Of a stretch of 64,000 bases of DNA, positions 47,801 through 56,088 are shown one piece after another. The number at the start of each line of letters is the position of its first letter. Position 1 is the first letter of the stretch. The position numbers were made by a program, and so were the translations under genes. The notes beneath the pieces are model-generated. The model had not been told where the DNA came from, ran no database searches, and saw nothing but the letters and a program-made list of their open reading frames with translations. This DNA comes from Oceanibacterium hippocampi (GTDB lineage: Bacteria; Pseudomonadota; Alphaproteobacteria; Sneathiellales; Sneathiellaceae), in contig NZ_FWFR01000002.1 in assembly GCF_900172325.1 (NCBI RefSeq), forward strand, positions 310,001 to 374,000, in the 5' to 3' direction.

Positions 47801-49977
47801 CCGCTGACCTGGCCGTCGGTGACGCTCAGAACGACCGCCTCACCCGCCGAGGTGATCGTCGGGCCGGAGGTCAGCGCGACGCTCGATCCGATACTGTCGG
47901 TGCCGACATCGATCGCGACCGTGCCGGAAGCGCCCGCCAAGGCAGGCTCGCCGCCCGGGCCGTCCGGAATGGCCACCGCCGGGCCGGTCTCATCCGTCGC
48001 GACCGTGTCGTCGCCGGCCGACGGGCCGTCGTCGGAGACATTCACCGTGATCGTGCCGGACGCCTCGTCGCCGTCTCCGTCGGTCACCGTGTAACCGAAG
48101 GGAAGCGATGTCACGTCGTCGGGGTCCGCATCGTCGGCGTGATCGATCTGGCGATACTGGGTGAACTGGTAGGCGCCGTCAGCGCCAAGCGTCAGCGTGA
48201 AGACGAGATCGCCGCCGGCCGTCGTGCCGGTCACCTGGCCATCCGTTACCACGACCGTCACCGCCTCACCCGCCGAGGTGATCGTCGGGCCGGAGGTCAG
48301 CGCGACGCTCGATCCGGTGCTGTCGGTGCCGACGTCGATCGCGACCGTGCCGGAAGCGCCGGAAAGCGCAGGCTCGCCGCCCGGGCCGTCCGGAATGGCC
48401 ACCGCCGGGCCGGTCTCGTCCGTCGCGACCGTGTCGTCGCCGGCCGACGGGCCGTCGTCGGAGACATTCACCGTGATCGTGCCGGACGCCTCGTCGCCAT
48501 CCCCGTCGGTGACAAGATAGCCAAAGGCAAGCGACGTCACGTCATCGGGGTCCGCGTCGTCGGCGTGATCGATCTGGCGATACTGCGCGAACTGGTAGGC
48601 GCCGTCGGCGCCAAGCGTCAGCGTTAAGACGAGATCGCCGCCGGCCGTCGTGCCGGTCACCTGGCCATCCGTCACCACGACCGTCACCGCTTCGCCCGCC
48701 GAGGTGATCGTCGGGCCGGAGGTCAGCGCGACGCTCGATCCGATGCTGTCGGTGCCGACGTCGATCGCGACCGTGCCGGACGCGCCCGCCAAGGCAGGCT
48801 CGCCGCCCGGGCCGTCCAGAATGGCCACCGCCGGGCCGGTCTCGTCCGTCGCGACCGTGTCATCGCCGGCCGACGGGCCGTCGTCGGAGACATTCACCGT
48901 GATCGTGCCGGACGCCTTGTCGCCGTCTCCGTCGGTCACCGTGTAACCGAAGGGAAGCGATGTCACGTCGTCGGGGTCCGCATCGTCGGCGTGATCGATC
49001 TGGCGATACTGGGTGAACTGGTAGGCGCCGTCAGCGCCAAGCGTCAGCGTGAAGACGAGATCGCCGCCGGCCGTCGTGCCGGTCACCTGGCCATCCGTTA
49101 CCACGACCGTCACCGCCTCACCCGCCGAGGTGATCGTCGGGCCGGAGGTCAGCGCAACACCGCCGCCCGCCGAATCCGGTCCAAAATCGAAACTGACCGT
49201 CCCCGCCGCATGGGAGATCGGCACTTCGCCATCCGGTCCGAGCGGCGCATCGATCGCCACCGGACCACTCTCGTCCGCAGCGACGACACTGTCGCCGGCG
49301 CCAGGATCGCCGTCGGAGCCCCCGGTCCCTCCGCCGCCACCGCCGCCGCCGCCACCGCCGCCGCCACCGCCAGTGCCATCACCGGTACCAGTACCGTCAT
49401 CCTCGCCGTCGCTTTCCTCGACGGTGTCGATCCCCGGGAAGGTCAGTTCGGTCGGGTCGAGCAGGTCGACGATGCCCAGACCGTCGCCGATCGAGCCCGG
49501 ATCGAACGGATTGAACGCGGCGCCGCCACCGGCCGACTGGCTTTGCGGGCCACCGGCTGCCGGGGCGACCGCGTCGGCATCGAAATTCTCGATCAGCGCG
49601 GTTTCGAGCAACTCGGCCGATACCACCGCGCCATCGGCGAAGGTCAGTGCCGGCGGCAGACCGGTATCGGCGATGACGAAGAAGTCCTGGAAGACAATGA
49701 CCCCGCCGGCGCCATCGCTGACCACCAGGTTCCCGCCCTGCTGCGCGAATTCTGCCGAATCGCGGCTGACACCCTGCACGGAATAGGTTTCGCCGGGATC
49801 GACCGTGACGGTCCGCGGCGGCTCTCCGGCCGCCGGCATCGCAACGGCAACAGCGGCGGCCTGTTGCAGCGCGCCGGTTTCGCCGTCGAGAACGATTTCG
49901 GGCGCAACGCGGTCCGCTGCATGCGTATCCGCCGACATTTCCTTGCCGCCCTTGTCGTTCTGCACCGAGTCGACCAT
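44806..49977 (-). CDS. giant RTX adhesin with T1SS-143 repeats
   Basis: Protein of 1723 residues, probably secreted by a type I system. The order is: an N-terminal segment with a Gly-rich linker (about residues 200-225); five T1SS-143-type repeats of 142 residues (ATDETGPAVAIPDGPGGEPA, SGPTITSAGEAV, YRQIDHADDADPDDV, TVNVSDDGPS); a DUF4114-like module (SNWEDIAVPDDDGDFNDAQF); one more diverged repeat; and a CalX/cadherin-like stretch. The C-terminus has RTX nonapeptides (GTAGDDVIRGGMGDDILTGG) and the T1SS target domain ending TSDES. ATG 49977 has AGGAGAG upstream. No HlyB/HlyD/TolC genes are in the window. It is probably a surface adhesin or biofilm protein. Confidence 0.88.
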   Translation of the reverse strand: MVDSVQNDKGGKEMSADTHAADRVAPEIVLDGETGALQQAAAVAVAMPAAGEPPRTVTVDPGETYSVQGVSRDSAEFAQQGGNLVVSDGAGGVIVFQDFFVIADTGLPPALTFADGAVVSAELLETALIENFDADAVAPAAGGPQSQSAGGGAAFNPFDPGSIGDGLGIVDLLDPTELTFPGIDTVEESDGEDDGTGTGDGTGGGGGGGGGGGGGGGTGGSDGDPGAGDSVVAADESGPVAIDAPLGPDGEVPISHAAGTVSFDFGPDSAGGGVALTSGPTITSAGEAVTVVVTDGQVTGTTAGGDLVFTLTLGADGAYQFTQYRQIDHADDADPDDVTSLPFGYTVTDGDGDKASGTITVNVSDDGPSAGDDTVATDETGPAVAILDGPGGEPALAGASGTVAIDVGTDSIGSSVALTSGPTITSAGEAVTVVVTDGQVTGTTAGGDLVLTLTLGADGAYQFAQYRQIDHADDADPDDVTSLAFGYLVTDGDGDEASGTITVNVSDDGPSAGDDTVATDETGPAVAIPDGPGGEPALSGASGTVAIDVGTDSTGSSVALTSGPTITSAGEAVTVVVTDGQVTGTTAGGDLVFTLTLGADGAYQFTQYRQIDHADDADPDDVTSLPFGYTVTDGDGDEASGTITVNVSDDGPSAGDDTVATDETGPAVAIPDGPGGEPALAGASGTVAIDVGTDSIGSSVALTSGPTITSAGEAVVLSVTDGQVSGSTAGGDLVFTLTLGADGAYQFAQYRQIDHADDADPDDVTSLAFGYLVTDGDGDEASGTITVNVSDDGPSAGDDTVATDETGPAVAIPDGPGGEPALSGASGTVAIDVGTDSIGSSVALTSGPTITSAGEAVVLSVTDGQVSGSTAGGDLVFTLTLGADGAYQFAQYRQIDHADGADPDDVLSMAFDYVVTDGDDDTATGTITVNLADDGPSVVSSEAVFDPTENPGETIQVELDRVDGLYAIDNSTNVRVTSQFLGTEASYRNSFGYFLADADGNPMSGEVIWRDLKLRSFDDFAVNLSPAQTAGASFVGFFLIPNGANLNNNTVLKTGSDVVFQQVDGVWTAFVNGTPLVGQDAPAFFSSPVLNPDNGATHVRDTSMPGNSNWEDIAVPDDDGDFNDAQFNNFVFQTVTQPNNEGEAGGTVGFDFGTDEIGGVLALTDAPDGLTSAGEAVTSNVTTLPDGSSRIDGTLGDGTPVYTLVLNADGSYDFEQFLPIDRTPGDDAGPLSITFGFSATDGDNDTVNGTITINDVADGIEAFDNFAQVVQSTRTEVITPVETLVEDFSDPAGADPASGWVLHGHQDGGLDVDGSTAAVLGTDEAGGALTTASLEAALGLPAGTIEAELAGALASNDGGDSTLTQGSALSREFSASAGDEVSFDWAFDGDTSTDNGFPGDAAFYIVTNEAGDVVASGVVAQDNVPGTATGTTTINIATSGIFTLHVGVLDAIDTLRNSRLAVDNIVLASTVSTLVDAFNDVTGNLITDGTEHPYSSDPIGAVDGADAGALVISKIVYDNGAGLTEVELDGSPASIVTPAGGTLEIDPNGTYTYTAPIDSGPVTENFTYTVTDSLGNGSTSTLTVEVAASAAEQSNVILGTDGHDMLVGTAGDDVIRGGMGDDILTGGDGADVFAYTSANDGQDRITDFDVSADTVDLHQLFENLGIAPENRVEGDGYQITLDAFTGEAVLTVTGTDVSITFEGVDGAAEIDQLKTRIVTSDES
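47281..49158 (-). repeat. 426-bp tandem repeat array in the RTX adhesin
   Basis: The same landmark GTCGGCGTGA occurs at 47281, 47707, 48133, 48559 and 48985, exactly 426 bp apart, giving five near-identical units of 142 codons. The copies differ at only scattered bases (for example alternation between ACGGCCGTCG-type variants), which implies recent duplication or gene conversion and a risk of assembly collapse. Confidence 0.9.
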
Positions 49978-50166
49978 CGAAACTCTCCTGATTCGTTACC
50001 TTGTCGCCAAGGCTACGCAGCGGGGAACAGGCCCGCATCCCCCAAATGAATGATCGATGCAGTCTCGCGGCCGGACGTTTCCATAATCTTTACGGATCGC
50101 GAATAGCATGGTCGCCGGCAGCAGCCTGCCGTCTGTCGCCAACGACCTGGAACAGGGGAGGAAGCC

Positions 50167-51675
50167 TTGCGCGGCAAGGAGACACCAGAACTGGACGCGG
50201 ATACCTTCAGCCGGCGTATGGAAGCCATGGCGGCCAAGGCCCGGCGCAACAGGTCCGAACCTGAAGAGAGCGCCGGATTCGACGCCGTGGAGGACGTGGC
50301 CCAAAGCACGTTGCCGAAGACCCAGGCTCAGGACGGCCACCTGGACGAGTTCGACGACAACTGGACCCGTCCGATCGGCATGTTCGAGATCAACGGTTTC
50401 GGGAAAGTCGATCCGCAGATCGTCCGCCGGGTGCTGTCGCGGCTGATGGAACTGATCGAGCCGGACAAGGCGATCGCGCTCAGCCACGAGGAACTTTCCG
50501 AACAGATTGTCGACCTGACGACGGAAATCCTCGAAGAGCTGAAGATCCGCCTGAACTTCGAGGAACAGCGCCAGCTCATCCGGATGCTGGTCGACGAGAT
50601 GGTCGGACTGGGCCCGCTGGAACCGCTGCTCGCCGACGAGACGGTCACCGACATCATGGTCAACGGGCCGGAACGGGTCTTCGTCGAGCGGGAAGGCAAG
50701 TGCGTCGCCGCCAACGTGCGTTTCCGTGACGAGGCGCAGCTGATGACCGTCGCCCAGCGCATCGTCAGCCGCATCGGCCGGCGGATCGACGAAAGCACGC
50801 CGCTGGTCGACGCCCGCCTCGCCGATGGCAGCCGCGTCAATATCATCGCGCCGCCGCTGGCCATCGACGGAACGTCAATCTCGATCCGGAAATTCTCGCG
50901 CAACCGGATCACCATCGACCAGATGACGGAACAGGAAAACCTGTCGCCGGAAATGGCCGTGATCCTCAAGGTCGCGGCGCGGACCCGGCTCAATATCGTG
51001 ATTTCCGGCGGTACCGGCTCGGGCAAGACGACGATGCTAAACGCCCTCTCCTGCCTGATCGACCCGAGCGAACGGATCGTCACGATCGAGGACACGGCGG
51101 AACTTCAACTCGACCAGCCCAACCTGGTGCGTCTCGAAACCCGGCCGTCGAACATCGAGGGTAGCGGCGAGTTCAGCCAGCGCGACCTGTTCAAGAACGC
51201 GCTCCGCATGCGGCCCGACCGGATCGTTCTCGGCGAAGTCCGCGGCGCGGAAGCGATCGACATGCTGCAGGCCATGAATACCGGCCATGACGGATCGCTC
51301 TGCACCCTCCATGCGAACGGCGCGCGTGAGGCCCTCACCCGTCTGGAGAACATGGTCGCGATGTCCGGCATGCGCCTGCCCGGGAACGCGGTGCGCGGCC
51401 AGATCTCCTCGGCCATCAACCTGATCATCCAGGTTGCCCGGCTTCGCGACGGCAAGCGCCGGGTCACCCAGATTTCCGAGGTGATCGGGATGGAAGGCGA
51501 CGTGGTCACGCTGCAGAACCTGTTCGAATACGTGGCCTCGGGCGAAGACCGAAACGGGCGGCTGATCGGCGAGTTCCGGTTCTCCGGGCTGCGTCCGCGC
51601 TTCTACGAGCGGGCCAAGTACTTCGGCCTTCAGCGGCGCCTCGACGAGGTGCTCGAAGGCGCCGAGGCGAATTGA
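50167..51675 (+). CDS. orphan CpaF/TadA-type secretion ATPase
   Basis: Hexameric type II/IV secretion ATPase of 502 residues of the CpaF (Tad pilus) class. Walker A GGTGSGKTT (281-289), Asp and His boxes (VTIEDTAELQLD, LHANGAREALTR), N-terminal MVGLGPLEPLLADETVTDIM. The TTG start at 50167 has an excellent GGGGAGGAAG site; ATG 50218 is the alternative. No other tad/cpa gene is near, which is unusual. It diverges from the RTX adhesin and precedes a PilZ gene, so an attachment theme is suggested by position only. Confidence 0.88.
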   Translation: MRGKETPELDADTFSRRMEAMAAKARRNRSEPEESAGFDAVEDVAQSTLPKTQAQDGHLDEFDDNWTRPIGMFEINGFGKVDPQIVRRVLSRLMELIEPDKAIALSHEELSEQIVDLTTEILEELKIRLNFEEQRQLIRMLVDEMVGLGPLEPLLADETVTDIMVNGPERVFVEREGKCVAANVRFRDEAQLMTVAQRIVSRIGRRIDESTPLVDARLADGSRVNIIAPPLAIDGTSISIRKFSRNRITIDQMTEQENLSPEMAVILKVAARTRLNIVISGGTGSGKTTMLNALSCLIDPSERIVTIEDTAELQLDQPNLVRLETRPSNIEGSGEFSQRDLFKNALRMRPDRIVLGEVRGAEAIDMLQAMNTGHDGSLCTLHANGAREALTRLENMVAMSGMRLPGNAVRGQISSAINLIIQVARLRDGKRRVTQISEVIGMEGDVVTLQNLFEYVASGEDRNGRLIGEFRFSGLRPRFYERAKYFGLQRRLDEVLEGAEAN

Positions 51676-51786
51676 CCCGGCGATGGCGCAGCAAGACCTT
51701 TACGCATTGTTAAGCGTTCGACCGCTACCATCGATTCTCGGGGGTTCGCATACGGTTAGGTCCGTTTACACGGGAAAGAGAGAGCC

Positions 51787-52119
51787 ATGAGTTCACCGTC
51801 CAACCCGAACTTCGCCAAGGATGTCCGCAAGTACACGCGTATCCCGGTCAACCTGACGGCCCAGCTCGTGTTTTCCGATCGAACGGTTGCCTGCAAGGTG
51901 ATCAATTTCTCGCTCACCGGCGCCAAGGTCGAATTGCCCGAACCGGTCGGCCCGGAATTCACGGGCGAGGTCACGCTTAGAATCGAAGAGCAGACCGATT
52001 ATGTCGGCAACGTCATCTGGCGTCTGAACAACCGGATGGGCATCGCTTTCCTCGAGGTCGCCCGCGATATCACGGCGATCACGGCAGCGGCGCTCAAGCC
52101 CCGTCTCCATCTCATCTGA
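51787..52119 (+). CDS. PilZ-domain c-di-GMP effector
   Basis: Single-domain PilZ protein of 110 residues: basic RKYTRIPV (R-x4-R-like c-di-GMP motif, about 14-21) and NFSLTGAKVEL ((D/N)-x-S-x-x-G, about 40-50). Members bind c-di-GMP and switch motility, pili or adhesins. It lies 111 bp after cpaF on the same strand. Confidence 0.82.
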   Translation: MSSPSNPNFAKDVRKYTRIPVNLTAQLVFSDRTVACKVINFSLTGAKVELPEPVGPEFTGEVTLRIEEQTDYVGNVIWRLNNRMGIAFLEVARDITAITAAALKPRLHLI

Positions 52120-52130
52120 AAGCCGGTGCT

Positions 52131-52160
52131 GGCCGCCCTGCCCCTTCCCGCGGGGCGGCC
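52131..52160 (+). terminator. hairpin after the PilZ gene
   Basis: GGCCGCCCTGC, 8-base loop, GCGGGGCGGCC: an 11-bp stem with one G-U pair, 11 bp after the PilZ stop, followed by ATCCCCGGTATTTT. It is a weak intrinsic terminator. Confidence 0.45.
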
Positions 52161-52340
52161 ATCCCCGGTATTTTCCCGAAATGTCATGAAACCGGGCGGC
52201 TTTCGCGCTAGGATCAGCGCGAATGGCAGGCTCGCGCGCGCGTGAGTCGGAGCGCGCATGCATCATTCCGGCGGCCGTACCCGGCCGTCGTGCGCCGGAC
52301 GCTCCTGCCCTTCCAGAAAAAAAGCGAGCGGAGAGCCAGA

Positions 52341-53795
52341 ATGCAAAAACAATCATCCCTTCCGCATTTTCCCCTGATGGTGCCCGGCGCCAGCAGCGCG
52401 GCACCCGACAAGACCGTGACAGCGGCGTTCGACGAGCAGCCCATCGCGACCCTCGCGGCCGCCGACGGCGCCACCGTCGAGACCGCGCTGGCGACTGCCT
52501 ATCGGCTGTTCCGCGACCGCGATGCCTGGATCCCGATACCGAAGCGCATCGAAATCCTCGAGAAGGCGGCGGGCCTCCTGCATGACCGCGCCGAGGAGCT
52601 GGCCCGCGAGACGGCGCGCGAAGGCGGCAAGCCGCTGGTTGATTCACAGGTCGAGGTGGCGCGCGCCATCGACAGCCTGAAGCTCTGCGTCGAAACGCTC
52701 AGGACCGAGACCGGCCATGTCGTGCCGATGGGCATCACCGGATCGTCGCAAAACCGCATGGCGATGACCCGGCGCGAGCCGATCGGCGTCGTCGCCGCGG
52801 TCTCGGCCTTCAACCATCCGCTCAACCTGATCGCCCACCAGGTGGCGCCGGCCGTCGCGTCCGGCTGCCCTGTCGTGGTCAAGCCGGCCGAGGTCACGCC
52901 GCTTGCCTGCCTGCGGTTCGCGGCCATCCTGCACGAGGCCGGCCTGCCGAAGGAATGGTGCCAGGTCACGGTCACCGAGAGCCGCAAGGAGGCGGAAGCG
53001 CTGGTCACCGATCCGCGCGTCGCCCTGTTCTCCTTCATCGGCAGCGCCCGCGTCGGCTGGGGACTTCGTTCCAAGCTCGCGCCCGGCGCCCGGGCAATCC
53101 TCGAGCATGGCGGCGCGGCGCCGGTCATCGTTGCCGCCGACGCCGATATCGACGAGGCCCTGCCGACCCTGCTCAAGGGCGGCTTCTACCACGCCGGCCA
53201 GGTCTGCGTGTCGGTGCAGCGGGTCTACGCGCATGCCTCGATCGCCCGCGATCTCGCGGAGCGCCTCGCCGCCGGCGCCGCGAAGCTGGTCGTCGGCGAT
53301 CCGACGCTCGCGGAAACCGCGGTCGGCCCGCTGATCAAGCCGGCCGAGGCCGAACGGGTCGATCAATGGGTCCGGGAAGCGGTCGAAGGTGGCGGCGAAT
53401 TGCTGACCGGCGGCACGCGGATCGGAAACACCTGCTACGCCCCGACGGTGCTGTACAATCCGCCGGCCGACGCCCGGGTCTCGAAGCAGGAAATCTTCGG
53501 CCCGGTGGTCTGCGTGTATCCCTACGAGGACATCGATGCGGCAATCGCGGAAGCGAACGCGCTTCCCTACGCCTTCCAGGCGGCGGTCTTCTCGCGCGAT
53601 ATCGATACTGCGTTGCATGCCTATGCCCGCCTCGACGCGAGCGCGGTGATGGTCAACGACCATACCGCCTTCCGCGTCGACTGGATGCCTTTCGCCGGAC
53701 TCCGCGGCTCCGGCCTCGGGGTCGGCGGCATCCCGCACACCATGGCGGAAATGCAGATCGAGAAAATGATCGTGTTTCGCTCGAAGGAACTCTAG
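52341..53795 (+). CDS. aldehyde dehydrogenase family protein
   Basis: NAD(P)-dependent aldehyde dehydrogenase of 484 residues. N158 (AFNHP), general base E255 (LEHGGAAP) and catalytic C289 (AGQVCVSVQ) are all present, as is KQEIFGPVVCVY near the C-terminus. The substrate is not determinable. The EHGG rather than ELGG variant places it outside the betaine-aldehyde group. ATG 52341 follows GCGGAGA; it is a single-gene unit ending in a strong hairpin. Confidence 0.9.
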   Translation: MQKQSSLPHFPLMVPGASSAAPDKTVTAAFDEQPIATLAAADGATVETALATAYRLFRDRDAWIPIPKRIEILEKAAGLLHDRAEELARETAREGGKPLVDSQVEVARAIDSLKLCVETLRTETGHVVPMGITGSSQNRMAMTRREPIGVVAAVSAFNHPLNLIAHQVAPAVASGCPVVVKPAEVTPLACLRFAAILHEAGLPKEWCQVTVTESRKEAEALVTDPRVALFSFIGSARVGWGLRSKLAPGARAILEHGGAAPVIVAADADIDEALPTLLKGGFYHAGQVCVSVQRVYAHASIARDLAERLAAGAAKLVVGDPTLAETAVGPLIKPAEAERVDQWVREAVEGGGELLTGGTRIGNTCYAPTVLYNPPADARVSKQEIFGPVVCVYPYEDIDAAIAEANALPYAFQAAVFSRDIDTALHAYARLDASAVMVNDHTAFRVDWMPFAGLRGSGLGVGGIPHTMAEMQIEKMIVFRSKEL

Positions 53796-53840
53796 CGGCG
53801 CGGGCGATCCCCGTTTCCTGCCCGTGAATGGCAAGAGAGG

Positions 53841-53884
53841 CGGCACCCGGGTCCGACTGAGGGGCTTGTCGGAACCGGGTGCCG
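53841..53884. terminator. two-part hairpin between convergent genes
   Basis: Outer arms CGGCACCCGG (53841-53850) and CCGGGTGCCG (53875-53884), inner arms TCCGAC and GTCGGA, then CTCCTTCTT. It lies between the aldehyde dehydrogenase stop and the convergent gene ending at 53898, and can act on both strands. Confidence 0.6.
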
Positions 53885-53897
53885 CTCCTTCTTCCGG

Positions 53898-54434
53898 CTA
53901 GTGCTTGTCTTCCCCATTTGCGGAGGTGGAAGGGCTGCCGTTCGGCCGGAACGAAGGCGGCAGCAGGGGATCGTCGTCGTTGACCGGATCGAAGCCCGCG
54001 AGCAGCAGCGTCACGTCGCTTTGATCCTGACTCCAGAAATGATGGGCCGAGAGAACCGGCAGTCGCTCGACGCTCGCCTCGCTGACGCGAAGCGCGCGGA
54101 GCAGCCGGCGCAGGAACTGGCCGAGCGCGATACGGTCGCCGGCGCCGCGCGGCGGACGAGGCCCGGCATAGAGATGGGCGATCCGGTGATCGGCGGTGCG
54201 CCAGGTCAGGCCGGCAGCGCCGTCGATGCATGCCACCACGCTGTCGAGGGTGGCGTCGTCGGCGCCGGGCAGATCGACGAAGAAAAGGCTGAGACGGACC
54301 CGTGTGCGGCTGAGCGTCGCGACCATCTGGTGCAGCTCGCGGCAGGCAGTCGACGCGACGGGGCGGGCGGCAGGCATGAAGGCGGAGACATCCTGTCCCA
54401 GTCCCTGATCTGCTATGCGGTGCGCCAGTGCCAT
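53898..54434 (-). CDS. hypothetical cytoplasmic protein
   Basis: Protein of 178 residues that I do not recognise. No signal or membrane segment. The centre (TRVRLSLFFVDLPGADDATLDSVV, then TADHRIAHLYAGPRPP) has the alternating strand-helix look of a small regulatory domain. The C-terminus (LPPSFRPNGSPSTSANG) is disordered. ATG 54434 has GGGAGAG upstream, which supports a real gene. It stands 115 bp downstream of the sensor kinase on the same strand. Confidence 0.6.
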   Translation of the reverse strand: MALAHRIADQGLGQDVSAFMPAARPVASTACRELHQMVATLSRTRVRLSLFFVDLPGADDATLDSVVACIDGAAGLTWRTADHRIAHLYAGPRPPRGAGDRIALGQFLRRLLRALRVSEASVERLPVLSAHHFWSQDQSDVTLLLAGFDPVNDDDPLLPPSFRPNGSPSTSANGEDKH

Positions 54435-54549
54435 GACCTTACTCTCCCTGAAACCCCCGACCGACCAGTTGAGGTTAGCCGTGCCACCGTGACAGGGGCG
54501 GAAGAAAGTTGTGACAAAGGATGGACGCGGGAGGCGCGCGGTCCGGCGC

Positions 54550-56076
54550 TCAGCTTGCCAGCGGCAGGGTCACGCTCATGCGGAGGCCGTGCTTGGCCTC
54601 CTGGAGTTCGGCGCGGACCTTGCCGCCGACCGCCTCGACCTTGCGGCGAACGATCCAGAGCCCGATGCCGATATGCTTGTTGGCCCCCTCGCCCGCATTG
54701 CTGTCGGGCACCTCGGGATCCTGCTTCGGACGTTTCGTGTAATAGCGGTCGAAGATTTTCTCCAGCTCGCCGGCGCTGACGCCGGGCCCGTCGTCCTCGA
54801 CCGCGAGGGCCACGGAATCGCCGTTCTTGCGGAGCGCGACCTTGAGGCTGCCGCCGGCCGGCGAGAAGGAGATCGCGTTTTCCAGAAGATTCTCGATGAC
54901 CGTCTCCAGCAGTTCCTCGCTGGCCTGCACGACGACTCCCTCGTCAACCTCCGGCTGCAGCATGACCCGGCGCGATTCGAGCAGGCTGGCATAACCGCTC
55001 AGCATGCGGTTGAGCAGGGTCGAGAGATCGACATTCTCGCGCGGCGGATCAATCAGGTCGGCGGTCGCCTCGTCCATGCGCCAGGCATAGGCGACGATAC
55101 CGTCGAGACGGTCGAGCTGCCGGTCGATCTCGTTGACCGCCCAGCGTCCGCGCACCTGCTCCTGGGGAACCGCCTTGCGGGCCTGTTCGACGGCCTGGCG
55201 GATGACCGCGATCGGGCCCTTGTAGGCATGGGCGTTCTCCTCGGCCGCCTGGCGGATCGCATCGGCCGAACCGCGCAGGGTCTCGACCAGCCGGTCGATG
55301 TCGCGCGCCACGCCGACCAGTTCCGGCGTTTCGGCATGTTCCGAGAAGGTCCGCTTGGTCTTGCTCCCCGATGTCCTTAGGTCGCGCGCGAGCTGGCCGA
55401 AGCGGCTGAAGGTTCGCCACAGGCTGAGGAACATGGCGAAGGTGATCAATGCCATCGCCATGTAGATGATCATCGCGAAGCTGACTTCCGGCGTCTGCCA
55501 GTAGGGCCGCCCGAGCGACGATTGCAGGTAGTCGGCGGCCCGGTGGGTGGTCACCACCGCCCAGCATCCCTGGTTCGAGTTGATCGAGTTGATCGAGGTC
55601 AGCAACTCCTCGTTGCCCGACGCGGTGCGATAGCGGAGCGAAAGCGGGATATTGTCGGCGCAGGTCGAGGCTAGGCTGTCCAGCAGCCCCTGGTTGATCA
55701 GGCGGCCGAACTCCTCCTCGAGCAGGGTATCGGGCACCGGCGGTTCGGCGGCCACGTAATAGAAGGCGGCGGCGCGCGGCGAATCGATCGGCCGGAACAG
55801 CACCTTGATCGAGGCACCCTCGGGCACCAGCGGCTTCAGCGCCTCGGCCAGGCCGATGAACGGCTTGGCGTCCTCACGGGTCAGCGTCGGCGTCAGCGCG
55901 CGGGTGACGAGACGGCCCTGTTCATGGGCGCTTCTGAGCAACAGCGCCTGCTTTTCCCCGTCGGCGACCCGGAACTGCTGATACAGCAGGATCGGAACCG
56001 ACAGGAAAATTGCCAGCAGCACGATGACCCGCAGCCACAATGAACCGCGGATCGTTGAAAGGCGTCGAGACGCCAA
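54550..56076 (-). CDS. membrane sensor histidine kinase
   Basis: Histidine kinase of 508 residues. TM1 (about 14-32), periplasmic sensor of about 165 residues with C139 and C171, TM2 (about 198-221), HAMP-like linker, then dimerisation H-box ENAHAYKGPIAVI with H283 and the HxxKxP pattern. The ATPase domain has N box ENLLENAISFSP and G boxes DDGPGV and GIGLWIV. TTG start 56076, preceded by AGGGGG, 12 bp after the response-regulator stop. It is paired with that regulator and a lipoprotein. The stimulus is unknown. Confidence 0.88.
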   Translation of the reverse strand: MASRRLSTIRGSLWLRVIVLLAIFLSVPILLYQQFRVADGEKQALLLRSAHEQGRLVTRALTPTLTREDAKPFIGLAEALKPLVPEGASIKVLFRPIDSPRAAAFYYVAAEPPVPDTLLEEEFGRLINQGLLDSLASTCADNIPLSLRYRTASGNEELLTSINSINSNQGCWAVVTTHRAADYLQSSLGRPYWQTPEVSFAMIIYMAMALITFAMFLSLWRTFSRFGQLARDLRTSGSKTKRTFSEHAETPELVGVARDIDRLVETLRGSADAIRQAAEENAHAYKGPIAVIRQAVEQARKAVPQEQVRGRWAVNEIDRQLDRLDGIVAYAWRMDEATADLIDPPRENVDLSTLLNRMLSGYASLLESRRVMLQPEVDEGVVVQASEELLETVIENLLENAISFSPAGGSLKVALRKNGDSVALAVEDDGPGVSAGELEKIFDRYYTKRPKQDPEVPDSNAGEGANKHIGIGLWIVRRKVEAVGGKVRAELQEAKHGLRMSVTLPLAS

Positions 56077-56088
56077 AGCAGCAACCCC

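Noticed and set aside
47281-49158. regularly spaced repeats as a possible CRISPR-like array
   Set aside because: The 426-bp units are in frame and encode T1SS-143-type domains; unit size and lack of spacers exclude CRISPR.
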